Assembly: GCA_013823945.1 (NCBI GenBank)
Contig: PNMZ01000002.1
Coordinates: 496,001-560,000 of the forward strand
Length of the DNA: 64,000 nt
From: a bacterium
Lineage (GTDB): Bacteria; Armatimonadota; Fimbriimonadia; Fimbriimonadales; Fimbriimonadaceae
Direction: 5' to 3'
The position numbers were made by a program, and so were the translations under genes. Positions 44,142 through 51,943 of this stretch are shown piece by piece (positions within the stretch are counted from its first letter, which is position 1; each line of letters opens with the position of its first letter). A model generated the notes under the pieces. It made no database searches. It worked only from the letters and a program-made list of their open reading frames with translations, and was not told the origin of the DNA.

Positions 44142-44900
44142 ATGCCTTGGGATAAAAGCAAAGGCCGGCCTGAACCCATTCGCGCCTTAAATAAAGTCCG
44201 CGAGGTTGAAAACTTCGAACCTCTCGTTGATATTCGGACAGCCTGCCCAACATGCGTCATCCATCGCGGCTCCGTCATCCCGTATCTTCGCAAATCTGTC
44301 GCCGAGAAACTCGAGACTGCCGCCAGATCCCTTCCCCAGAACGTCAAAATTGCCGTCGTTGATGCGTGGAGACCATTTGATCGTCAAGTCCGCATATGGG
44401 AGTGGATGTGGGGCTGTTTGGAAGAAGCTCGACCCGACCTCACCTATGCTGCCAAACGACGGATGATCTGCCGATTTGTCGCTCCCATTGATCAAAAAGC
44501 CCCTCCCGGCCACACGACTGGGGCAGCAGTAGACGTCTGGCTGATTGACGAGAACGGCGAAGAAATTGACGTTACTTCTCCTTTTGAGCGCCTTGCCGGA
44601 GCTCCAACTTACGTGTTCGGCTTGAATCCCGAAGCCCAGCGCAATCGCGTGATGCTGGTTGACTCCATGCTTGGCGCCGGGTTCAGCAATTGCCGCGACG
44701 AGTGGTGGCATTACAGCTATGGCGATGCTGGGTGGGCCGTCCGCATGGATTTAGATGAGTGCTTTTTCGGCCGTATTGACCAAGACCTGGAACTTTACAA
44801 AGCCCAAGAACGCGAGTGGAACATCCGCATGCTCAGTCGCGAGAACCCGTTCTTGCAGGCGGGCGCGCCTGGCTTAAAGCCTCCCAAACCCACTCGGTAG
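44142..44900 (+). CDS. D-alanyl-D-alanine dipeptidase (VanX/DdpX-like, M15)
   Basis: This 252-residue zinc peptidase should hydrolyse D-Ala-D-Ala. The metal site His-x6-Asp is in PPGHTTGAAVDVWL, and EWWHYSYGD contains the catalytic Glu and final His. No signal peptide, so cytoplasmic, as for VanX. Family members serve in peptidoglycan recycling (DdpX) or in vancomycin resistance (VanX); absence of vanH and vanA makes recycling more likely. CATAGT lies 8 bases before the ATG. The last 68 bases overlap the convergent secreted-protein gene. Sequence is longer than VanX by about 50 residues. Confidence 0.9.
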   Translation: MPWDKSKGRPEPIRALNKVREVENFEPLVDIRTACPTCVIHRGSVIPYLRKSVAEKLETAARSLPQNVKIAVVDAWRPFDRQVRIWEWMWGCLEEARPDLTYAAKRRMICRFVAPIDQKAPPGHTTGAAVDVWLIDENGEEIDVTSPFERLAGAPTYVFGLNPEAQRNRVMLVDSMLGAGFSNCRDEWWHYSYGDAGWAVRMDLDECFFGRIDQDLELYKAQEREWNIRMLSRENPFLQAGAPGLKPPKPTR

Positions 44901-47202
44901 GCGGAAGCACTCCATTCGGTCGAAATTCTCCGGGCGCAACCATGATCACGTCAATCTGGCAATTGATCGGCTCGTCGGTTTCCGCACGAATCCACATGCG
45001 CGTTTGACCTGGCGGAAGCGTCAACTGCCCCGCTCGGTACCACGCAAAACCCGAACCATAGAAGCTCACAGGATTTGGTTCCATCTCCATGGCCTGACCC
45101 GCCAAACTGATCTTAAGTGCTTTTCTCGCTGGCTCGTCCATTTTCGCCGCAATCCAAATACTATGCGTTCCCCCCAATCGGTTTTGAACGACGTACTCGG
45201 AAGCATACGGTGCAACTGTCTTGACCTTCGGATTCAATTCCAAAACCTTTCCGCCCGAAGTGCCGGACACTTCAAGCATATCGCTGAAATTGGATGCCAC
45301 CGGATTCTCTGCTTCCAACCAGTTGTAAGGAGCGGCGCGAACCGCCATGCTTTGAAACTGATTGCGGATCGCCAAATAAGATGCCAGAGGAGTCCGCTCA
45401 AATCCACTCGTTGTCCGCTTCAAGTTGGTGAGTTCCGTCCCCGAAAGGTCAATCAATTTTCCAAACGTATCTATCAAGTATGAGACAGCAGCTTGGTTGG
45501 CGTAAAACCCATCAAGTGGAACTGGAATATCTGTTGACCCTTCAACAATCACTGGCGTTGTTGGAATCGTCAATTCAACTTCGTTTTTCTTCGCCTTGAT
45601 CAGCAAGTCACTGCCATCAATCGCCACCATAGTTGGTACAACCTCAGAAGACATTCGCATTTTCACCCTCTGCGGTTGACTGATTGCCCAAAAAACAAAC
45701 GTGGTGATTCCCCGGTCGACAAATCGGTAACCCTCAATCGTTGGCCCCAAATCAAGTCGTTCACCGGAAACTGGCGACGGTATCCAAACCATTCCACCGG
45801 GCAATCTTCCAGTAACCGCTGGATTTGTCGCCGCAAAAGGATAATACAGCGGCCTGACGCCGTTCCGCGCCATGCTCCCTTGGTCACGGTACGTCTCGGC
45901 TGCATCCGCAACCGCCGTCCGCAATTCTTGCGTCGAAGCATTGAAAAACCACCCACGGGTTCCGATCGACTCACTTTGGCGAATGATCCGACCCGCATCA
46001 AGAGCTGTTTCTCCCTCTTGCAATTGAACCGAAACCGCTAATCCCGCCATAGGGCGACCTCTTCGGAGGGCACTACTCATCGGGCCAGCCGCCATGTCCA
46101 AAACATCCACCGCCGATCTCGGATCCATGCGGAAGCTGATCCCGGCTAGAGCACCGTCTGCATCCTCATACAAACCGCCCCAACCCGACCAATCCTGAAA
46201 AACTGGACGACCAGTAGTATCTGAAATTACATCAACCAAGCGATTCAGCCGCCGAGCCGCCCCGCTCCGTACAACCGTCCGAATGTCACTCCAAATCTCA
46301 TCGCGTCGTTCGGAACTTGTAACTTTCCCCGAATTCAGATTCAAAATTGAATCTACACCCCGACTACCTTGCCAAAGTGGCACACACGCCGCAAAATCTT
46401 CAAAACTGCGATTGTGGTGAAGCCCGACGTGCCAAGATGCCGCAACCAGGTCGGGTGTGCCGTATTTCTGGCGAAGATACGTTTCAAGTTCTAGCCGGAA
46501 AAGTTTGCTTGTCGGAACCAAAGTATCGTCTACTTGAAAGCTCCGAACGGTTTTTCCCGCCGGATTCACCAACCCCCGATATCCCGAACCAAGCGGAGCG
46601 TTCTGCAAGATGGTCAAAAGCTGATCGCGATAAAGATCAAAACCTTCCCAATAATCTGCCATCCGTTGATCCTTGACTTCCGGATAAAGCACCAGTACAT
46701 GCGGAAAATCTGAACCCAAATCGTATCGAAATGGCAACTTCCCTGCCTGGATTGGGAGCCATCCTTCCCAAATCACGGCCCCATTGCGCTCATTTGCAAA
46801 AATCCCATAGGCGCGCTCTCCGCTCGGGATTTCAACCTTGATATCAACCCGACCCATCAGCCCAGAAACCCGGTAGCTTTTTGGCTCAATCGCGACCACA
46901 GATGCCGACGGTGCCAATGCGGAAACTCCGATCAAATAGCGAAAGCCCCGGGATTCCAGCTCGGGTAAAACCCTCCGCCATGTACCCAAGTCGAGCGGTA
47001 ATTCAACAAATACATCCGTAACCCCTGCTTGAACAGCCTGATCCATCGCCTCGACGGTCGGGTCGATGTGCAGTCCCACCGGGATATAAGGCGACCCATC
47101 GAACGACAATGATCGCTCGCGAGTCACCTCCCATTTTCGATCTTGAACAACCGGTTCAACCTGCCCCAACCCCAAAACGACCGTCAATAAAGCAGAAACC
47201 AC
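44833..47202 (-). CDS. Exported beta-galactosidase-like (GH-related) protein of unknown specificity
   Basis: A 789-residue protein with a signal-like start (VSALLTVVLGLGQVEP). Residues about 20-430 have features of TIM-barrel glycoside hydrolases (PYIPVGLHIDPTVEAMDQAVQ, GFRYLIGVSALAP, LETYLRQKYGTPDLVAASW like beta-galactosidases); the rest is beta-rich, ending in a carbohydrate-binding-like LGGTHSIWIAAKM part. I do not recognise a specific family. The GTG start lies in the 3' arm of a 15-bp perfect hairpin, with TAAACT 6 bases before it. Overlaps the VanX-like gene end to end by 68 bases. Confidence 0.75.
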   Translation of the reverse strand: MVSALLTVVLGLGQVEPVVQDRKWEVTRERSLSFDGSPYIPVGLHIDPTVEAMDQAVQAGVTDVFVELPLDLGTWRRVLPELESRGFRYLIGVSALAPSASVVAIEPKSYRVSGLMGRVDIKVEIPSGERAYGIFANERNGAVIWEGWLPIQAGKLPFRYDLGSDFPHVLVLYPEVKDQRMADYWEGFDLYRDQLLTILQNAPLGSGYRGLVNPAGKTVRSFQVDDTLVPTSKLFRLELETYLRQKYGTPDLVAASWHVGLHHNRSFEDFAACVPLWQGSRGVDSILNLNSGKVTSSERRDEIWSDIRTVVRSGAARRLNRLVDVISDTTGRPVFQDWSGWGGLYEDADGALAGISFRMDPRSAVDVLDMAAGPMSSALRRGRPMAGLAVSVQLQEGETALDAGRIIRQSESIGTRGWFFNASTQELRTAVADAAETYRDQGSMARNGVRPLYYPFAATNPAVTGRLPGGMVWIPSPVSGERLDLGPTIEGYRFVDRGITTFVFWAISQPQRVKMRMSSEVVPTMVAIDGSDLLIKAKKNEVELTIPTTPVIVEGSTDIPVPLDGFYANQAAVSYLIDTFGKLIDLSGTELTNLKRTTSGFERTPLASYLAIRNQFQSMAVRAAPYNWLEAENPVASNFSDMLEVSGTSGGKVLELNPKVKTVAPYASEYVVQNRLGGTHSIWIAAKMDEPARKALKISLAGQAMEMEPNPVSFYGSGFAWYRAGQLTLPPGQTRMWIRAETDEPINCQIDVIMVAPGEFRPNGVLPPTEWVWEALSQARPPARTGSRD

Positions 47203-47227
47203 GCTGGTAGTTTACCAGCGTGGTTTC
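47195..47227 (-). terminator. 15-bp perfect hairpin containing a leaderless promoter and a start codon
   Basis: GAAACCACGCTGGTA (47195-47209) pairs with 47213-47227 around a 3-base loop. On the minus strand it lies 24 bases after the stop of the 192-residue gene and is followed by T-rich sequence, so it should terminate that transcript. Inside it, TAAACT (47209-47214) ends 6 bases before the GTG at 47202, the start of the 789-residue protein. Confidence 0.8.
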
Positions 47228-47251
47228 CTGTTTCCAAATTGGTTGAATGAC

Positions 47252-47830
47252 TTACCGCTTACGCTTCTTTCCGCCGGGGCCGAGTTCCATGCCCACATGC
47301 GGCTCTAAGAAGTCCGCACGGAATTTAATGTGGCGCTTCATTTCCCCGGACTTTGTGGTCCAGTTTACTCTCTCTAGAGTCCACTGCCATCCAATATCTG
47401 TAGTCGAATAAAGGAATTCAACACCTTCTTGCAGAATATCTCCCATCAAAGTCTTCAGGTCGTTTCGATCTCCCAAAATGCGTTCGCCTGCCGCCATTGA
47501 AGGCTTCAAATGAACAGTCAGAGTCACGGCTTCTTCTTCAGCTGCTTTCAGCTTCGCCTTCTTCGTATCCTCAACTGTATCTTGAACCTGAGTTACTTCT
47601 CTCGAAACAGCCGTCGTCATCGCATCATAGGTATCAGATTTCCAGGCGTAACTCTGATTATCATAAACTGCATCCGCCATCCGCCCCGCTTCCACAAGGG
47701 CAGTTGCGAGCAACGCCGCATCCGTCGGCTTCAAATCTTTGTATGTCTTCCGAATCGTGTCGAAAGTGCTTTCCGGTTTGGTCAAGTTGCAAGTAATCAA
47801 ACTTCGTGTGTCCTTCCCACGCATTTTCAT
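47252..47830 (-). CDS. 192-residue hypothetical protein with a basic tail
   Basis: No signal peptide or transmembrane helix. The N-terminal half is helical (for example TFDTIRKTYKDLKPTDAALL) with an Lys/Glu-rich stretch around 100-115; the C-terminus LGPGGKKRKR is strongly basic and may contact nucleic acid or phospholipid. I do not recognise a family. Either ATG at 47830 or the one at 47824 could be the start. It is divergent from the BMP gene and is followed by the hairpin at 47195. Confidence 0.7.
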   Translation of the reverse strand: MKMRGKDTRSLITCNLTKPESTFDTIRKTYKDLKPTDAALLATALVEAGRMADAVYDNQSYAWKSDTYDAMTTAVSREVTQVQDTVEDTKKAKLKAAEEEAVTLTVHLKPSMAAGERILGDRNDLKTLMGDILQEGVEFLYSTTDIGWQWTLERVNWTTKSGEMKRHIKFRADFLEPHVGMELGPGGKKRKR

Positions 47831-47839
47831 GCCTGGTCT

Positions 47840-47845
47840 ATAATT
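47840..47845. promoter_or_regulatory. Palindromic -10 element shared by divergent genes
   Basis: TATAAT read on the plus strand is 2 bases before the first ATG of the BMP gene (47848) and 14 before the second (47860); the same six bases read ATTATA on the minus strand toward the 192-residue gene. If the plus box is used, the second ATG is the more likely start. Confidence 0.35.
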
Positions 47846-47859
47846 GAATGATTCTACCT

Positions 47860-48939
47860 ATGCGAAGCATCACCTTCAACCGACCTTGGGCGACTTGGGC
47901 CCTTTCATCACTGCTTGTCCTGGGAACACTGGGACTCATGACGGGATGCACTCCATCCAGTCCGACGGATTCTGAGCAAAAGCCAGCAACCGGAGAAACT
48001 AAACCCACAGAGGGCAAAACCATCAGCGTGGGCATTGTTTTCGATAGCGGTGGACTCGGTGATAAATCATTCAACGACTCTGCTTGGCGCGGAATCCAAA
48101 AAGCTGAAACCGAATTCGGCATCAAAGTCAGCAAAGTTGAATCCAAAGAGGAGAAAGACTACGAAACCAATCTTGCCGCGATGGCAGATGATGGCAACGA
48201 TCTTGTGATCGCCGTTGGGCTCAACCAAGGCAAGGCTCTCGAAAAAGTCGCCCCGATGTACCCGGATACCAAATTCGCCATTGTTGACGGAACCGTCGAT
48301 GCTCCCAACGTCCGAATGCTCAAGTTTAAGGAGGAAGAAGGGTCTTACCTCGTCGGCTTCCTCGCCGGAAAAATGACGAAAACAGGCAAAGTAGGTTTCG
48401 TAGGCGGGCAAGAACTTGATCTCATTAAGAAGTTTGAATACGGTTTTGCCGCCGGAGTTAATGCTGCCAACCCGCAAGCTGAATTGCTCCCCGCAAAATA
48501 TATTGGAAGCTGGGATAACATTGACGAAGCCAAGATCGCCGCGAATGTCTTATTCGATTCCGGCGCGGATATCGTCTATCATGCGGCGGGTCGTGCCGGC
48601 CTTGGCGTCATCAGAGCAGCCAAGGATCGTAACCTGTTCGCCATCGGTGTCGATAGCGACCAAGACGGAGAAGCTCCTGGCAATGTTCTGACCTCAATGA
48701 TCAAGAATGTTGACGAAGCGGTCTATAGCACGATCAAAGATATGGTTGATGGCAAATTTGAATCTGGAGAGAAAATCTATGACGTTGCTCAAAATGGCGT
48801 TGGTATCTCCGAACTCACCCACACCCGCGACAAAGTCGGCCCAGATCTACTCGCAGAAATCATGGCGGTCAAACAAGCAATTGCTGACGGGACAACAAAA
48901 GTTCCGGCAACCAAGGCTGAGTTCGACGCTATGAAGTAG
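47860..48939 (+). CDS. BMP-family substrate-binding lipoprotein (nucleoside-type ABC importer)
   Basis: The protein begins at 47848 or, more likely, at the ATG of 47860. The signal peptide has a positively charged start and a lipobox LGLMTGC, so it is a lipoprotein, followed by a Ser/Pro/Thr/Glu linker. The mature Bmp domain has VGIVFDSGGLGDKSFNDSAW, VAPMYPDTKFAIVDG and EEEGSYLVGFLAGKMTKTGK, then the C-terminal VDSDQDGEAPGNVLTSMIK. Family members bind nucleosides or related compounds and feed a YufO/P/Q-type transporter; these genes are not present here. Followed by the 139-residue protein convergently. Confidence 0.93.
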   Translation: MRSITFNRPWATWALSSLLVLGTLGLMTGCTPSSPTDSEQKPATGETKPTEGKTISVGIVFDSGGLGDKSFNDSAWRGIQKAETEFGIKVSKVESKEEKDYETNLAAMADDGNDLVIAVGLNQGKALEKVAPMYPDTKFAIVDGTVDAPNVRMLKFKEEEGSYLVGFLAGKMTKTGKVGFVGGQELDLIKKFEYGFAAGVNAANPQAELLPAKYIGSWDNIDEAKIAANVLFDSGADIVYHAAGRAGLGVIRAAKDRNLFAIGVDSDQDGEAPGNVLTSMIKNVDEAVYSTIKDMVDGKFESGEKIYDVAQNGVGISELTHTRDKVGPDLLAEIMAVKQAIADGTTKVPATKAEFDAMK

Positions 48940-48951
48940 ATCGGTCACAAG

Positions 48952-49021
48952 TTTGCCCTCATGGTTCCAAAAGTTCACGGGTTTGCTTTAGCAGCTTCCC
49001 GTCCAGAACCATGAGGGCAAA
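48952..49021. repeat. 16-bp perfect inverted repeat with 38-base spacer at the end of a gene
   Basis: TTTGCCCTCATGGTTC (48952-48967) is repeated as its exact complement at 49006-49021. It lies within the last codons of the 139-residue gene and just downstream of the BMP gene. The long spacer makes it a weak terminator; it may be a protein-binding site or mRNA structure between convergent genes. Confidence 0.7.
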
Positions 49022-49378
49022 TCCTTGCAGGGCCACCGCAAACCCCGAACCCCTCCAGTCAGGACTCTCTCCAAACAGCCCCAGCCCAATCCCCATCAAT
49101 ACATAAAAATAGTTCGCAACCTGATTCGCCGCCAAGAGCCGGACAAAATGGGCAACCGACTTAGGTGGGGGTGCTTTTTTACCAATGAGTGCAATTGCAA
49201 TATTCACGGCAGCCCAGCCCGCTGAAACAATACCAAACATCAGTACTTGGCGATTCTGGATCAAAAGCGGCATCGCTAGACCACCGATCACCGAGAAGAA
49301 CGACCAATGTTCTAATCGGTCTAAGTGCCCCATCATCAAGGGACGTAACTTGGCAACTCCGCCTTGCCACTCAGACAT
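48959..49378 (-). CDS. Small membrane protein downstream of the Pup-type ligase gene
   Basis: With the ATG at 49378 the protein has 139 residues; a longer frame upstream is within the ligase gene. Four hydrophobic segments are seen (about 27-45, 48-65, 82-100, 112-130) with a Lys/Pro loop (GKKAPPPKS) after the second. The start overlaps the ligase stop by 8 bases, so the two are coupled. Family unknown. The last codons are part of a 16-bp inverted repeat. Confidence 0.7.
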   Translation of the reverse strand: MSEWQGGVAKLRPLMMGHLDRLEHWSFFSVIGGLAMPLLIQNRQVLMFGIVSAGWAAVNIAIALIGKKAPPPKSVAHFVRLLAANQVANYFYVLMGIGLGLFGESPDWRGSGFAVALQGFALMVLDGKLLKQTRELLEP

Positions 49379-50837
49379 CCACAACCCCAAGCCCCTCGTA
49401 TGAATCAAACGGATCAGGCATTTCATAGAACTCCTTTCTGCCCAACACCGCGTTGCTCCAATCAAACATATACGGCATTCCATATCCTCGCTCTACAGCC
49501 CGACCAACCAGCCGCCCGCGAGCTTTTGCCCGTGTATTTTGGGGAGGATCGGTCATCGCATCTAGAACCCCGAGCTCATCTAAATTCCTCAGCGGAGTTC
49601 CTTCGCCCAACGCATAGAACAAAGATTGCTCAGGGTTAATGTTGTGATATTCCAAGTCAAGACTATGCAAAACATCATCTCCCCACTGCGCCCCTCCATC
49701 GGCTACAAACTGATCCATCATATGCTTTTTCGCCACCCAATCTAGGCGATCTCCAAGAATCATTGGATCTTGCTTGAGCTGATCCAAAACAAAGCTCCAT
49801 TCCCTCAGAGTCCAGTCCGTATCGGGCGAATCTCCCGCAAATTTCTGGGCCAGTTCAAGAAGGCGATACTGAATATCTAAGGCCGATGTTTCTGTCCCAT
49901 CTGCCATGGTGACCCTCCAGTCGTACTTCCCATCTCGGGAGATATCCCGTAAAGCTTGCAAAGGTTCATAAAGTTCAGGCTCCAACATCAACTCACCATC
50001 TTCAAGCAACCTCAAAGCAAGGCATGTCGTCCCGACTTTCAGCTTGTAAGCATATGCGCTCTGGTTCGCTTCACCAAACAGCAAATGCAAGCGATTTTTT
50101 CCTTCATGCGCATAGAAGTGCTCCCATTTCGGGTTCACCAATGCCCGGTTAAACCGCACCCGGCTCGCAACCGTCCGCAAAATATGATCTGCCCTCTGCG
50201 ACAACTGGTATGCAATCTCATCATCTGGAAACACGTGGTACACCTGACTGACCCAAATGTAATCGATCGGATTCTCGTTTAAATCACGCATAGTTGGCGC
50301 GCCTCCCTCCGCCAAGATATGCCCACCTACCCGACCGACTCCAGCAAAAATCTGTCGCGTCACCAAAAACGAATAGAGAGCGTTGATGTCATGTGAGAAA
50401 AACTCCTCGTTCATCTGCACCATATAATTCTCATGACAACCAAATGTGTGACCCCCAAAATGATCTATCGAATTGTTGTAAATCTTAACCTGATCGGCAA
50501 GACCAAGCTCGTTGATCGCCCGAACAATAATCCGTTGACCCGCCCGATCATTAAGAACTACATCGTCCAGATCCCGGCACTCAGCCGTGGCGTATTCTAA
50601 GTGCGATCCAACTGCATCTACGTATAGCCGAGAACCATTCAACATGAATCCGCCGCTCGCCATCGGCTCAAAAACTTCATCCCGGGCATGCAGATCAATT
50701 GCCCCCAGGTTCAATTCAAGAAAAATATAGTTCTTGATATCCTCGACCATGCGCTCCGGACGAATGTCCGGATCTTCCACCAAACACCCAAACTCTGTCT
50801 CTATTCCAAAAATCCGATCTCCCGGTCGCCGATCCAT
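49371..50837 (-). CDS. pafA: Pup/UBact ligase or deamidase (PafA/Dop family)
   Basis: A protein of about 488 residues of the carboxylate-amine ligase fold. Motifs are IFGIETEFG at the start (nucleotide Glu residues), LNGSRLYVDAVGSHLEYATAEC, NNSIDHFGGHTFGCHENYMV and SFLVTRQIFAGVGRVGG. The SHLEYATAEC and GCHENY forms are closer to PafA than to Dop, but the distinction is not certain. It joins a Pup-like tag to target lysines for proteasomal degradation; the tag gene, proteasome and ARC are not in the window. I chose the ATG at 50837: TAGAAT ends 7 bases before it and overlaps the first in-frame ATG at 50846. Confidence 0.9.
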   Translation of the reverse strand: MDRRPGDRIFGIETEFGCLVEDPDIRPERMVEDIKNYIFLELNLGAIDLHARDEVFEPMASGGFMLNGSRLYVDAVGSHLEYATAECRDLDDVVLNDRAGQRIIVRAINELGLADQVKIYNNSIDHFGGHTFGCHENYMVQMNEEFFSHDINALYSFLVTRQIFAGVGRVGGHILAEGGAPTMRDLNENPIDYIWVSQVYHVFPDDEIAYQLSQRADHILRTVASRVRFNRALVNPKWEHFYAHEGKNRLHLLFGEANQSAYAYKLKVGTTCLALRLLEDGELMLEPELYEPLQALRDISRDGKYDWRVTMADGTETSALDIQYRLLELAQKFAGDSPDTDWTLREWSFVLDQLKQDPMILGDRLDWVAKKHMMDQFVADGGAQWGDDVLHSLDLEYHNINPEQSLFYALGEGTPLRNLDELGVLDAMTDPPQNTRAKARGRLVGRAVERGYGMPYMFDWSNAVLGRKEFYEMPDPFDSYEGLGVVDV

Positions 50838-50844
50838 CACCACC

Positions 50845-50850
50845 ATTCTA
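50845..50850 (-). promoter_or_regulatory. -10 box of pafA, overlaps an earlier ATG
   Basis: TAGAAT on the minus strand, 7 bases before the ATG at 50837. Because it includes two bases of the ATG at 50846, that earlier ATG cannot be on the main transcript. Confidence 0.55.
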
Positions 50851-50878
50851 CGACCCTAGGAGGAGAATCAGTCCATTT

Positions 50879-51811
50879 TTACCAATAACATCCACCCTCA
50901 ACTCGCTTATACCCAGGCGGAAACTCATTGCTCACTGGCGAACGCCACGATCCCTCAAACAACCTCGAAAAATCTTCACGCTCCGCCCACCTTGATCCTT
51001 TGACTCCAAAAAGAAGTTGGGTCGCACCACCCAAGTGAATAGCCGATCTTCCGGTAGATTTCAGATAACCGGCGAGCGGAAATCCGTAAGCTCCACAACC
51101 CAGAATCGCAACATCAAATTCCCGACTATCAATGTCTCTTTTGAGCTTATCAAACTCGGTGAACCAAGATGCAGCTCCATCTTCGCTGCCCGTATATGTG
51201 ACAGGAGGAATTACAACTTCAAGCTCAAAATCGGGGAGCAATCGGTCAAGAAAAGGCAATTCCTTCTTATCAGCATAGTTTTGGGGAATCGAAACCCCAA
51301 ATGGGCTAACGGCGACGACCCGCTTGCCTTCCAACGCAAGTGTCCATGGGTTTGCGGCAAAAAACGGCTCCAAGTTTCCCAAATCTGTGATCGCACAGTT
51401 GGGAGCATATTTTTCTAGAAGTGCATACTGGTAAGGAGTATTCCAATGACCAATCATGTCTACCAGAGACAAATCATTGAGTGTCATTTCGGTGTATCGC
51501 TGCAAATTCTCTGAAGTCGTGGGAAAGAAACCGGACAACGTTTTCATATTTTCGACCGAAGTCGGCGAAAACACTCCTGCCTTGAAAGCACCTTCTCCTA
51601 CAGCCCTGGCTTCGGTGTAGCCCAAGCGTCCAACAAAAAATGGATCACCTTTTCGGATACCGTTGGCAATAAAATCTTGAGCGGCTGATTGGTCAATAAG
51701 GCGATCAAAGACCTGGCGAAATTTGACTCTCTGAGACGGCTCCACAACATTACGAACGAGAAAATTGCGCCCTTTCCGAGCAACGTCCATCACACTTTTC
51801 TTAATCGCCAC
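50879..51811 (-). CDS. Conserved hypothetical protein, possibly glycosyltransferase-related
   Basis: 310 residues, no signal peptide. The pattern GRLGYTEARAV near residue 60, VVAVSPFGVSIPQNY, FDVAILGCGAYGFPLAGYLK and SAIHLGGATQLLFGVKGSRW resembles a family seen beside polysaccharide genes (possibly GT-D-like fold), but I cannot place it firmly. The GTG start at 51811 follows GAGGGGGG, a strong Shine-Dalgarno site, in contrast to the leaderless neighbours. It is divergent from hrcA and 41 bases upstream of pafA on the same strand. Confidence 0.75.
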   Translation of the reverse strand: MAIKKSVMDVARKGRNFLVRNVVEPSQRVKFRQVFDRLIDQSAAQDFIANGIRKGDPFFVGRLGYTEARAVGEGAFKAGVFSPTSVENMKTLSGFFPTTSENLQRYTEMTLNDLSLVDMIGHWNTPYQYALLEKYAPNCAITDLGNLEPFFAANPWTLALEGKRVVAVSPFGVSIPQNYADKKELPFLDRLLPDFELEVVIPPVTYTGSEDGAASWFTEFDKLKRDIDSREFDVAILGCGAYGFPLAGYLKSTGRSAIHLGGATQLLFGVKGSRWAEREDFSRLFEGSWRSPVSNEFPPGYKRVEGGCYW

Positions 51812-51930
51812 ACAACCCCCCTCTCATTGAACTCAAGTATACCGATCCCTTTTTCCTTCACTGAATACTGTGAGCAAAGTCCAACACTTTTCCCGGGGTC
51901 TCTGACTAAGCTCTATCTCCCAAAATGGAC

Positions 51931-51936
51931 TAAAAT
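51931..51936 (+). promoter_or_regulatory. -10 box of hrcA, leaderless type
   Basis: TAAAAT ends 7 bases before the ATG at 51944. I looked for a CIRCE element here and saw none. Confidence 0.5.
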
Positions 51937-51943
51937 CATCGCA

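Noticed and set aside
51812-51943. CIRCE element before hrcA
   Set aside because: The 9-bp arms TTAGCACTC/GAGTGCTAA are not present upstream of hrcA; the regulator may be controlled differently or have other targets.
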